Assembly (NCBI RefSeq): GCF_007827045.1
Contig: NZ_RPFW01000003.1
Span: 992,001 to 1,056,000, forward strand
DNA from: Trebonia kvetii
GTDB taxonomy: Bacteria > Actinomycetota > Actinomycetes > Streptosporangiales > Streptosporangiaceae
DNA length: 64,000 bases
Direction: 5' to 3'
Position numbers and translations under genes: made by a program. Shown here piece after piece: positions 25,241-33,907 of this stretch. The notes under the pieces were generated by a model. It saw only the letters and a list, made by a program, of their open reading frames with translations. It was not told the origin of the DNA and searched no databases. Numbering within the stretch: position 1 is the stretch's first letter; each line of letters opens with the position of its first letter.

Positions 25241-25972
25241 GTGAAATCGTGTGACGGCGAGCGGCTTGGCAGGCGCCACCGGGTGCTTGCGGCAACGGGC
25301 GGCGCGGCTGCCGTCGTCCTCGGGCTCGCCGCCTGCTCAGCGGCGTCCCCGGCGCCGTCCCGCGCATCGTCGCCGCCGGTCCCGTCGTCAGCCGCGCCCG
25401 CGGCCAGCGACGCCGGTGCGGACTTCGCCGTGAGCTGCACGACCATGCCGCTAAAGCCGCAGCTGACGGCGGCGATCGGGGCCGGGGCGTCGGTGATAGT
25501 GGCCGTCGGCACGCCGACGGGGAAGTCGGTGAAGGGGAGCCAGGCGGCGGCCGGAGCGCCCGCGTTCTACGCGATGACCCTCCGGTCGGCGCGGACCTTG
25601 CGCGGTCCCGCGGTGGCGTCCGGCGAGACCGCCTGGAGCCCAGGACCCGCCACGGGTACACCCGCCACCCCCGTGAACAGCGAGCTGCTCGCACCGGGCG
25701 GCAGGCTGTTCGCCATCGTGTGGCCGAGGGCGGCGGCGCACGATCTAGTCGGCCCGGTGCTGCAGCTCGCGCCGATCGCGGGCGCGGACGTGGTTTTCAC
25801 CCCGTACGGCTGCTGGGACCTGACCGGGCTTGAACCGGGCCAGTACCAGGCAAGCACGCCGCTGCGGCCGGTTCCCGGTGGCGCGGACTTCGGCGGCGTG
25901 CACCAGGCAGCGGAAAACGGCCTGTACACGGTCCCGCTAGCCACCGTCGAGCGGATCGCCGCGTCGGCCTAG
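25241..25972 (+). CDS. Putative lipoprotein, function unknown
   Basis: A 243-aa protein with a basic start, hydrophobic core and lipobox LGLAAC, followed by an Ala/Ser/Pro linker. The mature part has two spaced Cys (SCTTMP and YGCWDL) and no catalytic motif I recognise. GTG at 25241 has no Shine-Dalgarno; TTAGGCT about 10 nt upstream could be a -10 box of a leaderless message. It lies 35 nt after permease 3 but seems unrelated in function. Confidence 0.65.
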   Translation: MKSCDGERLGRRHRVLAATGGAAAVVLGLAACSAASPAPSRASSPPVPSSAAPAASDAGADFAVSCTTMPLKPQLTAAIGAGASVIVAVGTPTGKSVKGSQAAAGAPAFYAMTLRSARTLRGPAVASGETAWSPGPATGTPATPVNSELLAPGGRLFAIVWPRAAAHDLVGPVLQLAPIAGADVVFTPYGCWDLTGLEPGQYQASTPLRPVPGGADFGGVHQAAENGLYTVPLATVERIAASA

Positions 25973-26031
25973 GCCGAAAATGTCCTTGTCATCACCGGGG
26001 TCCTGACACCGGAAACAGCAAGGGAACCCGC

Positions 26032-26493
26032 TTAACCCTGGGCGACCAGGCGGATGACGGGCAGTTCGCGGTCGGTCTTGCGCTCGTACTGAGCGAAGCG
26101 GGGTGCCGCGGTGGTGATCTGCCGCCATGCCTCGTCGCGCTCCGGCCCGTGGAGCTGCTGAGCGGTCACGGCGACCTGACGGCCGGCCATCTCGATGCGC
26201 ACCCGGTCCGGATGGGCGGCGATGTTGTAATATCACGCCGGATTTTTCGGCGCACCGCCCGCCGACGCGACGATCAGCCAGCTGTCGTCCTTGCCGGGGA
26301 ACCATGCGACAGGACTGGAGCGCTCGGTACCGCTCTTGCTGCCGATGGTCTTCAGGACCAGGGCGTCCATGCCCATGAACTTGCCGCCCTTGCGGCTGAG
26401 CCGGTTCATGGTCCGCTGATTGAACCACCGCAGCATGAGCCCGGCACGAGGCTGACGAGCGCCGCGGGTTCCGTTTGGCGTGTTGAAGCTCAT
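26032..26493 (-). pseudogene. F420-dependent nitroreductase-family (Ddn-like) gene with one nonsense codon
   Basis: Reading from ATG 26493, 86 codons give a Ddn-like N-terminus (MLRWFNQRTMNRLSRKGGKF, LVLKTIGSKSGTERSSPVAW, LIVASAGGAPKNPA). Codon 87 (26233-26235) is TGA; downstream the same frame continues YYNIAAHPDRVRIEMAGRQV to a TAA at 26032-26034. Family members usually have AWYYN here, so a single TGG to TGA change explains the break. Total length (153 codons) fits the family. It would be a deazaflavin (F420) oxidoreductase if functional. A sequencing error is possible. Confidence 0.82.
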
Positions 26494-26517
26494 CTGGCTC
26501 CTCTTTGCTCCGCTCGG

Positions 26518-26964
26518 TCAGGCCGTCGCGACCTGTGCGCTCAGCGTAGCCGCAATGGCACTGGCCAGTTCCGCCCCCTTGACCTCGAAGTGACGAGCGA
26601 AGTAGGCCAGGTGCTCATCGTGCTCGTGGAAGTGATGCGGGGTGAGGACGGCGGAGAACACCGGCACGTCGGTGTCGAGTTGCACGCGCATGAGCGCGTC
26701 CACCACCGTCGCCGCCACGAACTCGTGCCGGTAGATGCCGCCGTCGACGACGAGGGCGCAGCCGGCCAGCGCCGCATACTCACCGGTGGACGCGAGCCTC
26801 TTGATGCGCAAGGGGATCTCGAAGGCGCCGGGTACCTCGATCACGTCGACTGCGGTGAATCCGCGCTCGCCCAGGCCGACGCGGCAGGCGGACACCGCCA
26901 CGTCGACGATTTCGGCATGCCAGCGGGCGGCGACAATTGCGATGCGGTGCGAAGCGGGTGACAT
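26518..26964 (-). CDS. ribH: 6,7-dimethyl-8-ribityllumazine synthase
   Basis: A 148-aa lumazine synthase, joining 5-amino-6-ribitylaminouracil and dihydroxybutanone phosphate in the penultimate step of riboflavin synthesis. Family pattern: IAIVAARWHAEIVDV at the N-terminus, VIEVPGAFEIPL (substrate loop), CALVVDGGIYRHEFVA and VFSAVLTPHHFHEHDEH near the end. The last segment resembles RibH2-type (Brucella-like) enzymes more than the common type. AGGAGG precedes the ATG. It stands alone without other rib genes and is preceded by an FMN riboswitch, so it is controlled by the flavin end-product. Confidence 0.92.
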   Translation of the reverse strand: MSPASHRIAIVAARWHAEIVDVAVSACRVGLGERGFTAVDVIEVPGAFEIPLRIKRLASTGEYAALAGCALVVDGGIYRHEFVAATVVDALMRVQLDTDVPVFSAVLTPHHFHEHDEHLAYFARHFEVKGAELASAIAATLSAQVATA

Positions 26965-26991
26965 GGTTTCCTCCTGTTGGCTATGTCACCC
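26956..26991 (-). promoter_or_regulatory. Hairpin sequestering the ribH ribosome-binding site and start codon
   Basis: On the minus strand GGGTGACAT (26991-26983) pairs perfectly with ATGTCACCC (26964-26956), the latter being the first nine coding bases. The 18-nt loop holds AGGAGG. This is the likely expression platform of the FMN riboswitch and indicates translational control. Confidence 0.8.
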
Positions 26992-27042
26992 AGGGCATGA
27001 CACGCGAACAGGAACCACCCGCGCTCGGATGGGCCGGCGTCG

Positions 27043-27205
27043 CGTTCTCTTTCATCCGGACTATGACCGTCGGCTCCGGGATCGCACCGGAATCTGCTCG
27101 ACCCGCGGCCTCCGAAGAGGCTGCGGCGCTCGCGGGCTCGGCCATCCGGCTCGGACCGGATGCCACTACCGCCGGTGGGGAGTTTCACCCCGCCCTGAGA
27201 ACGTG
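27043..27205 (-). promoter_or_regulatory. FMN riboswitch (RFN element)
   Basis: The minus strand shows the conserved RFN blocks in order: CAGGGCGGGGTGAAACTCCC, then ACCGGCGGTAGT, an internal variable arm, ATTCCGGTGCGATCCCGGAG, then CCGACGGTCATAGTCCGGAT and AAAGAGAA. These are the standard FMN-binding landmarks. It lies about 80 nt upstream of ribH on the same strand. Any plus-strand reading through this region is not a gene. Confidence 0.93.
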
Positions 27206-27359
27206 TACACCTCGGACCTTAGCAGGTACGCGGTCTGGCAGGCTCTACCTAAAAGCAAGACCGCGCCGACAGCGGCCGCGCGCTATAGGCCCAGTCGTGA
27301 CGCCGGAGCGCGCTTGCGAGATTCGCCGCAGACAATGATGTTGCATAATAGCAGCGATG

Positions 27360-27374
27360 GCAGCATAATGCTGC
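27360..27374 (+). promoter_or_regulatory. Palindromic operator of the toxin-antitoxin pair
   Basis: GCAGCATAATGCTGC is a perfect odd palindrome ending one base before the antitoxin ATG. A second half-site (GCATAATAGCAGC, 27343-27355) lies just upstream and also resembles a -10 element. This fits antitoxin autorepression. Confidence 0.65.
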
Positions 27375-27375
27375 T

Positions 27376-27612
27376 ATGAGCGTGTCCATCACCGTCCGGG
27401 ATGTTCCGGACGAGACGCGCAACGAGCTTGCCGCGCGGGCCGCCCTGGCCGGGCGGTCGCTTCAGGAGTACCTCAGGGCCAAGCTCATCGAGCTTGCCGG
27501 GCAGCCCGATGCCGAGGCACTAGTAGCGCGCATCAGGGCGCGGAAGGCCGCTCATCCCGTGTCGCTTACCGCCGAGCAGATCCTCGCTTACCGCGACGAG
27601 GACCGCCGGTGA
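27376..27612 (+). CDS. FitA/VapB-type ribbon-helix-helix antitoxin
   Basis: A 78-aa protein. The N-terminal RHH DNA-binding domain is visible as SITVRDVPDETRNELAARA with GRSLQEYLRAKL. The charged C-terminal tail would wrap the toxin. It overlaps the toxin gene by 4 nt (ATGA-type), the usual arrangement for coupled type II modules. The start codon abuts the palindrome, so message may be leaderless or the operator may overlap the ribosome site. Confidence 0.88.
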   Translation: MSVSITVRDVPDETRNELAARAALAGRSLQEYLRAKLIELAGQPDAEALVARIRARKAAHPVSLTAEQILAYRDEDRR

Positions 27613-28013
27613 CCCTGGTTATCGACGCCTCCACGGTGGTCGCCGGGCTCATCGACAGCGGGACGGACGGCAGGTGGGCTGAGGCTCTGCTCGCCAGCGA
27701 TTCACTGGCAGCCCCCCACATGATGACAGCCGAGGCGGCGAATATCCTGCGCCGCTCTGCCGCCGCTGGCGGCATCTCCGCAGAACAGGCATCGCTGGCG
27801 CATGCTGATCTACTCGACCTGCGCGTGGAGTTCTTCCCTTACGCGGCCTTCGCGACAAGGATCTGGGAGCTCAGGGACAACGTGACCTGCTACGACGCGT
27901 GGTACGTAGCGATCGCGGAAGCTCTTGGCGCGCCGCTTGCCACGCTAGATGTCCGGCTCGCGAACGCGCCTGGCCCCCGCTGCAGGTTTGTGGTCAGTGA
28001 AGCGTCCGGCTGA
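27609..28013 (+). CDS. PIN-domain toxin, VapC type
   Basis: A 134-aa PIN ribonuclease. Acidic active-site residues are seen in VIDASTVV (Asp near residue 5), MTAEAANILRR (Glu) and YDAWYVAIAEALGAPLATLD (two Asp). Start GTG at 27609 overlaps the antitoxin stop. The likely target is tRNA or rRNA, as known for other VapC toxins; the exact target cannot be inferred. Confidence 0.9.
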   Translation: MTLVIDASTVVAGLIDSGTDGRWAEALLASDSLAAPHMMTAEAANILRRSAAAGGISAEQASLAHADLLDLRVEFFPYAAFATRIWELRDNVTCYDAWYVAIAEALGAPLATLDVRLANAPGPRCRFVVSEASG

Positions 28014-28077
28014 CCGCGGGCTGCCGCATGGCCATCATCGGTGTGGTCAGGCTACGTGAGCTAGCTCCGGACGCCCG

Positions 28078-29163
28078 TTAACTCCGGATGAAGGCATCGC
28101 CGACGGTGTCGCCGGCCGCGCAGAACCGGGCGGACCGGCAGGACACCGACATCAGGAATACGAGGACCGGCTCGCCGACAGATTTAGCGGCCTTGGCGTC
28201 GATGTTGACGGCCGCGCTCCAGGTACTGCCGTCGAAGGTGACCACGTTCCCGTCGGCGCCGTCGACGGCGGCGCAGAAGTCGCTGGCCGGGCAGGACACC
28301 ACCGGCCACGAGATACCGCCCTCTCCCATGGTCAGGCCGTTCGGCAGGGCGTTGACCGCTGCGCTCCAGGTGCTGCCGTTGAACGTGAACGCGTTCCCCC
28401 TGCGGTCGATGGCAACGCAGAAGCTGGCCGACGCGCACGACACCGCCTGCAGGTAGCTGCCCGGGTCGATGGCCGTGGCGGAACTCCACGAGGTCCCGTT
28501 GAACGTGAACGCGTTGGAGCCGTAGTCGACGGCGGCGCAGAAGGAGGCGCTCGGACAAGACACCGTGCTCAGCCGGCCGCCGGGATCGATGGCGGTGGCG
28601 GAGCTCCAGGAGGTCCCGTTGAACGTGAACGCGTTGGAGCCGTTGTCAACGGCGGCGCAGAAGCTCGGTGACGAGCACGATACCGATGCCATGCCCGTCC
28701 GGTCAGGGACGGGATCCTTGATGCCGGCGGCAGAGCTCCACGCGCTGCCGTCGAACACGAAGGCGGCCGTGTCTTGCGCGTCTACGGCCATGCAGAAGCT
28801 GACGGCAGGGCAGGACACCGAGTCGGGCTGGCCGGCGGCGGACGACAGCCCGGTGGGCGGGCTCCAGCTGGTTCCGTTGTAGGTGGCCGCGTAACCCGAT
28901 CCGAGCACCGCCATGCAGAAGCTCGCGGACGGGCACGACACGGATGTGGGGTCTTCGCTGGCATTGCTCCGGTCGAGGTGTGCCGCCGCTCCCCAGGCCG
29001 GCGCGGCGCCTGGCTGTGCGGTCCCAGGCTGTGCGGTGCCGGGCTGTGCGGTGCCTGGCTGTGCGGCGCCGGGCGACCCGGTGCACCCGGCGACCGCGCC
29101 TGCGAGCAGGATGATCACCCAAGCAACCGCCAGCCGCGGCCGCTCTACGTCTCTTGTTCCCAC
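28078..29163 (-). CDS. Lipoprotein with seven Cys-paired propeller-like repeats
   Basis: A 361-aa predicted lipoprotein (GTG 29163 chosen to begin just before the signal peptide; lipobox AGAVAGC). After a QPGTA pentapeptide run come seven repeats of about 40 residues, each with a VSCPSASFCAAVD-type segment (two Cys five residues apart) and most with an AFTFNGTSWS-type strand. Seven units suggest a secreted seven-bladed beta-propeller with one disulfide per blade. No catalytic residues seen. Its partner is unknown; it is convergent to the toxin-antitoxin pair and divergent from the tricorn protease gene. Confidence 0.78.
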   Translation of the reverse strand: MGTRDVERPRLAVAWVIILLAGAVAGCTGSPGAAQPGTAQPGTAQPGTAQPGAAPAWGAAAHLDRSNASEDPTSVSCPSASFCMAVLGSGYAATYNGTSWSPPTGLSSAAGQPDSVSCPAVSFCMAVDAQDTAAFVFDGSAWSSAAGIKDPVPDRTGMASVSCSSPSFCAAVDNGSNAFTFNGTSWSSATAIDPGGRLSTVSCPSASFCAAVDYGSNAFTFNGTSWSSATAIDPGSYLQAVSCASASFCVAIDRRGNAFTFNGSTWSAAVNALPNGLTMGEGGISWPVVSCPASDFCAAVDGADGNVVTFDGSTWSAAVNIDAKAAKSVGEPVLVFLMSVSCRSARFCAAGDTVGDAFIRS

Positions 29164-29205
29164 GGTCAGACAATCTCCGCCAGCAGGCCGCATCGTCAAC
29201 CCGTC

Positions 29206-29220
29206 ATCCCGAACGGTGCA
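29206..29220 (+). repeat. Dispersed 16-nt motif, copy 2
   Basis: ATCCCGAACGGTGCA (one T shorter than copies 1 and 4), about 40 nt upstream of the propeller lipoprotein start, in the divergent gap. Confidence 0.35.
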
Positions 29221-29402
29221 GTGCTTCGCCGATCCTCAGCCGGTGGCCCCGATGGCGGTCAGCCGAAGCCGTTCGTCCGGCGACAGGCTTTCCGCCACGG
29301 ACAGGGCGCCCAGGTTCGCGGTCTCGAGGCGTTTGTTCGCCTGGCTAACCTTTGGGCGAAAAATAATGCCGGCCGCAGCGGGCCAAACCGTACGATAGCC
29401 AC

Positions 29403-32400
29403 GTGGCGTCACGCGGATACCTGAGATTCCCCCATGTCACTAATGACCTCGTGGTCTTTGTCGCTGCCGACGACGTCTGGCTGGCACCGGTCGGGGGCGG
29501 GCGGGCCTGGCGGTTCACCGCGGACGAGGCGGCCGCCTGGACGCCGCGGCTGACGCCGGACGGCACGCACGTCGCCTGGGTCAGCTCACGGGACGGCAGC
29601 GCGGAGGTCTACACGGCCGGCCTCGACGGCGGTGTCAGCACCCGGCTTACCTACTGGGGCATGCGGTGGGCGCACGTCAGCGGCTGGACCCCGGACGGAG
29701 AGGTGCTTGCCGTCAGCGCGGCGCACCAGCCGTTCGGACACTACGTAAGGGCTCGTGCGCTGACGACAGAGCTGTCGGGCAGTCCCGGCGCGGAGCGGGT
29801 GCTGCCGCTCGGCCCGGTGTCCGACCTGTCGCTTGGCGCGAGCGGGGCAAACGCCGGCGGCGCTGACACGGTCGCGCTGCTCACCGGCACCTGGGGAAGC
29901 TTCGGCACCGACCTGGCCGAATGGAAGCGCTACCGTGGCGGCACGGCCGGGCGCTTGTGGACCGGCACCGCGACGGCGGTACTGTCCGGTGCGCCGGGCG
30001 GCACCCCGAGTCCGTTCCTGCGCGTGCTCGCGGACCTGCCGACGCAGTTCGCCAGTCCGATGATCGTCGGCGGCCGGCTCGCGTTCCTCAGCGACCACGA
30101 GGGCACCGGCAACGTCTACTCCTGCGCGCTTGACGGCACCGACCTGCGACGGCACACCGACCACGAGGGCTGGTACGCGCGGCAGGCCAGCACCGACGGG
30201 CAGCGAATCGTCTACGCGCGCGGCGGCGAGTTGTGGCTTCTGGAAGATCTGCGGGCACCCGGTCCCGTCCGGCTCGACATCACTCTCGGCTCGCCGGCGC
30301 GCGGCCGGGCACCCCGCCTTGTCACGGCCGAGGACCACGTCGGCTCGCTGTCTGTCGACCAGGGCGGGCGGGCCAGCTCGGTTGAGGTTCGCGGGACCGT
30401 GCACTGGCTGACCCACCGGGACGGCCCCGCCCGGGCCGTGTCGGTCGTGCCCGGCGTCCGGGCGCGTTTCCCGGAGGTACTCGGGACCGGGGGACAGGTC
30501 ATCTGGGCGACCGACGCCGATGGCAGCGACGCCCTGGAGATCGGCTCAGGTGATCCGGCGAGCAGCGCCGGCCCGGCCGAGGCTCCGCGGCGGATCGCGG
30601 TCGGCCAGGTTGGCCGCGTCACCGGGCTGGCGGCGGCGCCCGACGGCAAGACGGTCGCCGTCGCGGCGCAGGACGGCCGGCTGCGGGTCGTCGACATCGA
30701 GTCCGGCCAGGTGCGGGAGCTCGCGGCGTCGGACAACGGGATCGTGACCGGGCTTGCCTGGTCGCCGGATTCCGCCTGGCTGGCATGGTCGCAGCCGACC
30801 GAGCATCCTGCCGACAGCAACATCAACCAGCTTCGCAGGCTGCGGCTGGCGCGGATCGCCGACGGCGCGGCTTTCGACGCCACCGACGGGCGGTTCACCG
30901 ACACCGAGCCGGTCTTCACCCTCGACGGCAAGTACCTGGCGTTCCTGTCGCTGCGCGACTTCGACCCGGTCTACGACTCGCACTTCTTCGACCTCACGTT
31001 CCCGTACGGTGCCAGGCCGCACCTGCTGACCCTCGACGCGGCGACGCCGTCGCCCTTCGCACCGGAGCTCGGCGGGCGGCCCGTCGGCGAGCCCGCGGAC
31101 AAACGCGCCGACGTCCTGTCGGCTGCCGGTGAATCCGCGAGTGCCGACGGCACCGCCGCGAACGCGGCCGCCGGTACTGCGGCAAACGCGGCCGCCGGTA
31201 CCGCGGCAGGCACTGCCGACGGTGACCGGCCGTCCGTCCCGCCGGTGCCGGTTGAGCCCGCCAGGATAGCCGAACGGATTGTGGCGATCCCCGTCCCCGA
31301 AGGACGGTACTCGGGACTGCGCGCGGTGAAGGGCGGCCTGGCCTGGCTGCGCAAGCCGGTGACGGGTGAACTCGGCATCGGCGGCGCGCAGCCGGGCGAC
31401 GACGCGCCGCGCCCGAGTCTCGAGCGGTTCGACTTCGCCAGGCGCGACGTGTCCGAGCTCGCCGGGGATGTGGACTGGTTCGCGGCGAGCGGAGACGGCA
31501 CCAGGCTGGTCATCAACGATCACGGCAGGCTCACGGTGATTCCGGCGGAACGCAAGGCCGACGACGGCAATCCCGACGACAGGATCGAGATCGACAGGAG
31601 CCGGGCCAGGTTCCTGCTCGATCCGACCGCGATGTGGCGCCAGGCCTACGCCGAGGCGGCCCGGATCATGCGGCACGACTTCTGGGTGCCCGACATGGCG
31701 GACGTGGACTGGGACGCCGTGCAGGACGAGTACCGTCCGCTGCTCGACCGGATCACCACCAGCTCCGAATTCATCGACGTGCTGTGGGAGCTTTTCGGCG
31801 AGCTCGGCACCTCGCATGCCTACGCCCGTCCGGCGGGCGGCGGCACCGCGCCGGACAGCACGTCGACAGGCACGCCCGGCCTGCTCGGCGCGGACATCGA
31901 GCGCAGCGGCGACACCTGGCGGCTGTCCCGCGTCATCCGCGGTGACACCTCCGACCCCCGCGCCCGCGCGCCGCTAGCGTCACCCGGCGCCGGGATCGCC
32001 GCCGGCGACGTGCTGCTCGCCGTGGACGGCCGGCCGGTCGGGCCCGACGGGCCGGGGCCGCTGCTGGCGGGCGCCGCGGGCAAGCCCGTCGCGCTCACCG
32101 TCGCCCCCGCTGACGGCGGCAGCCCGCGCAGCGTGCCTGTCGTACCGCTGCGCAGCGAGGTCAGGCTGCGCTACCTGGACTGGGTCAGCGCGAAGCGCGC
32201 ACAGGTCAGGGAACTCAGCGGCGGCCGGATCGGCTACCTGCACGTGCCGGACATGGTGAGCCAGGGCTGGGCGGACTTCCACCGGGACCTGCGCACCGAG
32301 ATGCTGTGCGACGCGCTGATCGTGGACGTGCGCGGCAACACCGGCGGGCACACCTCGGCGCTTGTCGTGGAGAAGCTGGCCCGCAAGGTGATCGCCTGGA

Positions 32401-32852
32401 ACGTGCCGAGCGGCATGAAGCCGGCCACCCATCCCGAGGACGCGCCGCGGGGGCCGGTCGTCGCGGTCGCCGACGAATGCTCGGGATCCGACGGCGACAT
32501 CGTCACCGCCGCGGTCCGCCTGCTCGGGCTCGGCCCGGTGGTCGGCGCCAGGACCTGGGGCGGCGTCATCGGGTACGACGACGACCACGAGCTGGTCGAC
32601 GGAACGAGGATGACCGTCCCCCGGCTTGCCTTCTGGTTCGATGAGCTCGGCTGGGGCGTGGAAAACTACGGTGTCGACCCGGACGTCGAGGTCATCATGT
32701 CGCCAGACGACTGGGCCGCGGGGCGTGACACCCAGCTGGAGACGGCGGTCAGCCTCGCGCTTGACGCACTGGAGCAGCGGCCCGCGGCGCGACCGCCAGA
32801 CACGCGCACCAGGGCGTCAAGACGCCGCCCGCCGCTGCCGCCGCGCGCCTAG
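29403..32852 (+). CDS. Tricorn-type protease (S41 family)
   Basis: A 1149-aa cytosolic peptidase homologous to tricorn protease, which cleaves peptides released by the proteasome. Two N-terminal beta-propellers (about residues 1-680, with RLTYWGMRWAHVSGWTPDG and WSPDSAWLAWSQP-type blades), then the C1 domain, a PDZ domain (about 830-910) and a C-terminal core. Active-site pieces are LGTSHAYARP (catalytic Ser/His region) and ECSGSDGDIVTAAVR (nucleophile Ser). A low-complexity insert of Ala/Gly/Thr (AANAAAGTAANAAAGTAAG) interrupts the second propeller. GTG start at 29403. Stop codon overlaps that of the convergent next gene in CTAG. Confidence 0.93.
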   Translation: MASRGYLRFPHVTNDLVVFVAADDVWLAPVGGGRAWRFTADEAAAWTPRLTPDGTHVAWVSSRDGSAEVYTAGLDGGVSTRLTYWGMRWAHVSGWTPDGEVLAVSAAHQPFGHYVRARALTTELSGSPGAERVLPLGPVSDLSLGASGANAGGADTVALLTGTWGSFGTDLAEWKRYRGGTAGRLWTGTATAVLSGAPGGTPSPFLRVLADLPTQFASPMIVGGRLAFLSDHEGTGNVYSCALDGTDLRRHTDHEGWYARQASTDGQRIVYARGGELWLLEDLRAPGPVRLDITLGSPARGRAPRLVTAEDHVGSLSVDQGGRASSVEVRGTVHWLTHRDGPARAVSVVPGVRARFPEVLGTGGQVIWATDADGSDALEIGSGDPASSAGPAEAPRRIAVGQVGRVTGLAAAPDGKTVAVAAQDGRLRVVDIESGQVRELAASDNGIVTGLAWSPDSAWLAWSQPTEHPADSNINQLRRLRLARIADGAAFDATDGRFTDTEPVFTLDGKYLAFLSLRDFDPVYDSHFFDLTFPYGARPHLLTLDAATPSPFAPELGGRPVGEPADKRADVLSAAGESASADGTAANAAAGTAANAAAGTAAGTADGDRPSVPPVPVEPARIAERIVAIPVPEGRYSGLRAVKGGLAWLRKPVTGELGIGGAQPGDDAPRPSLERFDFARRDVSELAGDVDWFAASGDGTRLVINDHGRLTVIPAERKADDGNPDDRIEIDRSRARFLLDPTAMWRQAYAEAARIMRHDFWVPDMADVDWDAVQDEYRPLLDRITTSSEFIDVLWELFGELGTSHAYARPAGGGTAPDSTSTGTPGLLGADIERSGDTWRLSRVIRGDTSDPRARAPLASPGAGIAAGDVLLAVDGRPVGPDGPGPLLAGAAGKPVALTVAPADGGSPRSVPVVPLRSEVRLRYLDWVSAKRAQVRELSGGRIGYLHVPDMVSQGWADFHRDLRTEMLCDALIVDVRGNTGGHTSALVVEKLARKVIAWNVPSGMKPATHPEDAPRGPVVAVADECSGSDGDIVTAAVRLLGLGPVVGARTWGGVIGYDDDHELVDGTRMTVPRLAFWFDELGWGVENYGVDPDVEVIMSPDDWAAGRDTQLETAVSLALDALEQRPAARPPDTRTRASRRRPPLPPRA

Positions 32853-33796
32853 TAGGGGAGCTCTGCGTTCTGCAGGAATGCCGGGCAGGCGGAAGCGGGG
32901 CGGTTGCCGGTCAGGACGCATAGTTCGGCGGTGAGCGAGTCCGCCTCGGCGAGCAGGGCCGCGCCGAGGCCGGTCTTCGGCTGGCGGAGTGCGGCGGCGA
33001 TTTGCGTCCACGACTTGCCTGCCATCAGCTGCGATGGGATGGCACCGGAGCCGATCTCGACCGCGTGGTTGCCGAAGTCAAGGAACGGGGTCGCACGGGA
33101 CTTGTCGTACTTGGCGAAGAGGGCCTTCTGCGCGGGCGTGAGCTGTTGCAGCACGCGGTAGCTCCGGCCGGCGTTCGGGTTGGCTTCGCCGTTCACCAGG
33201 ACGTTTGAGTATCGCTCGACGGGGACGAAGAAAAGGTAGCGGCTGGTGTAAAGCGAGCCGTAGAAGGTCCAGCTGTCGACAGGCGCGATGTGCTCGAACC
33301 GCGGCGACCGGCTGGTGGCCAGGCCGGTGAACTTGCCGAACCGGCTGAGCGCGACGATCAGCGGCCAGTTCTCCATCGCGCAGTAGGGGCAGTACTCGGT
33401 GGCGACGTAAAAGACCTCGGGCTTGCCGCTGCCAGTGAGCGGCGGGCCACTGACCGGGCTAAGGGTGTTCGAGACGATCAGCGTCCATGAGGACGCGCCG
33501 TCCGCCGAGGCGGACGCGGGAAGCACGGGGAGGCCGGGCGCCGACGTGCCGACGGGCACCGTGGTGACCTCGGTGACTAGCCGCGCCAGCGCCGGGTCGG
33601 TTCGCGGGCCTTCGGTCAGCCGGAACGTCACCAGCGTGGCGGCGGTGACGATCAGCGCGCACGCGGCTGCGATGGCGACGATCCGGCGGCGCCCGGTGCC
33701 GGTGACGCCGCGAAGAGCGCGCAGCCCAGGGACGGCGGGAAAGTTGACCTGCCGGGGTACCTGCTCGATAACGTCCGCGTCGTCCGGCTCGGACAT
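32849..33796 (-). CDS. DUF929-family membrane-anchored thioredoxin-like protein
   Basis: A 315-aa protein. ATG at 33796 has GAGGGAG upstream. A cytoplasmic N-terminus of about 45 residues is followed by one TM helix (IVAIAAACALIVTAATLVTF), then an outer domain with a CPYC motif in ATEYCPYCAMENWPL, the hallmark of DUF929, suggesting a thiol-disulfide role outside the membrane. Two further Cys lie near the C-terminus (ELCVLTG and SACPAF). Substrate unknown. It ends tail-to-tail with the tricorn gene. Confidence 0.8.
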   Translation of the reverse strand: MSEPDDADVIEQVPRQVNFPAVPGLRALRGVTGTGRRRIVAIAAACALIVTAATLVTFRLTEGPRTDPALARLVTEVTTVPVGTSAPGLPVLPASASADGASSWTLIVSNTLSPVSGPPLTGSGKPEVFYVATEYCPYCAMENWPLIVALSRFGKFTGLATSRSPRFEHIAPVDSWTFYGSLYTSRYLFFVPVERYSNVLVNGEANPNAGRSYRVLQQLTPAQKALFAKYDKSRATPFLDFGNHAVEIGSGAIPSQLMAGKSWTQIAAALRQPKTGLGAALLAEADSLTAELCVLTGNRPASACPAFLQNAELPY

Positions 33797-33907
33797 GGCG
33801 CTCCCTCGTCGTGCGTCGAGGGCAATCGTACCCACCGCGCAGGCGGCTTCGCCGGCCCGGCCGACGGGCGGCAAGCGCTTACCCCACCGCGACTCCCAGC
33901 CGCTTGA

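Noticed and set aside
26233..26235. Selenocysteine at the UGA of the Ddn-like gene
   Set aside because: Family members have Trp here, not Cys, and no compact GU-loop hairpin follows at the right distance, so a nonsense change is the simpler reading.
26735..27379. Plus-strand open frames over the ribH leader
   Set aside because: They run through the FMN riboswitch and ribH in antisense and have no family features.
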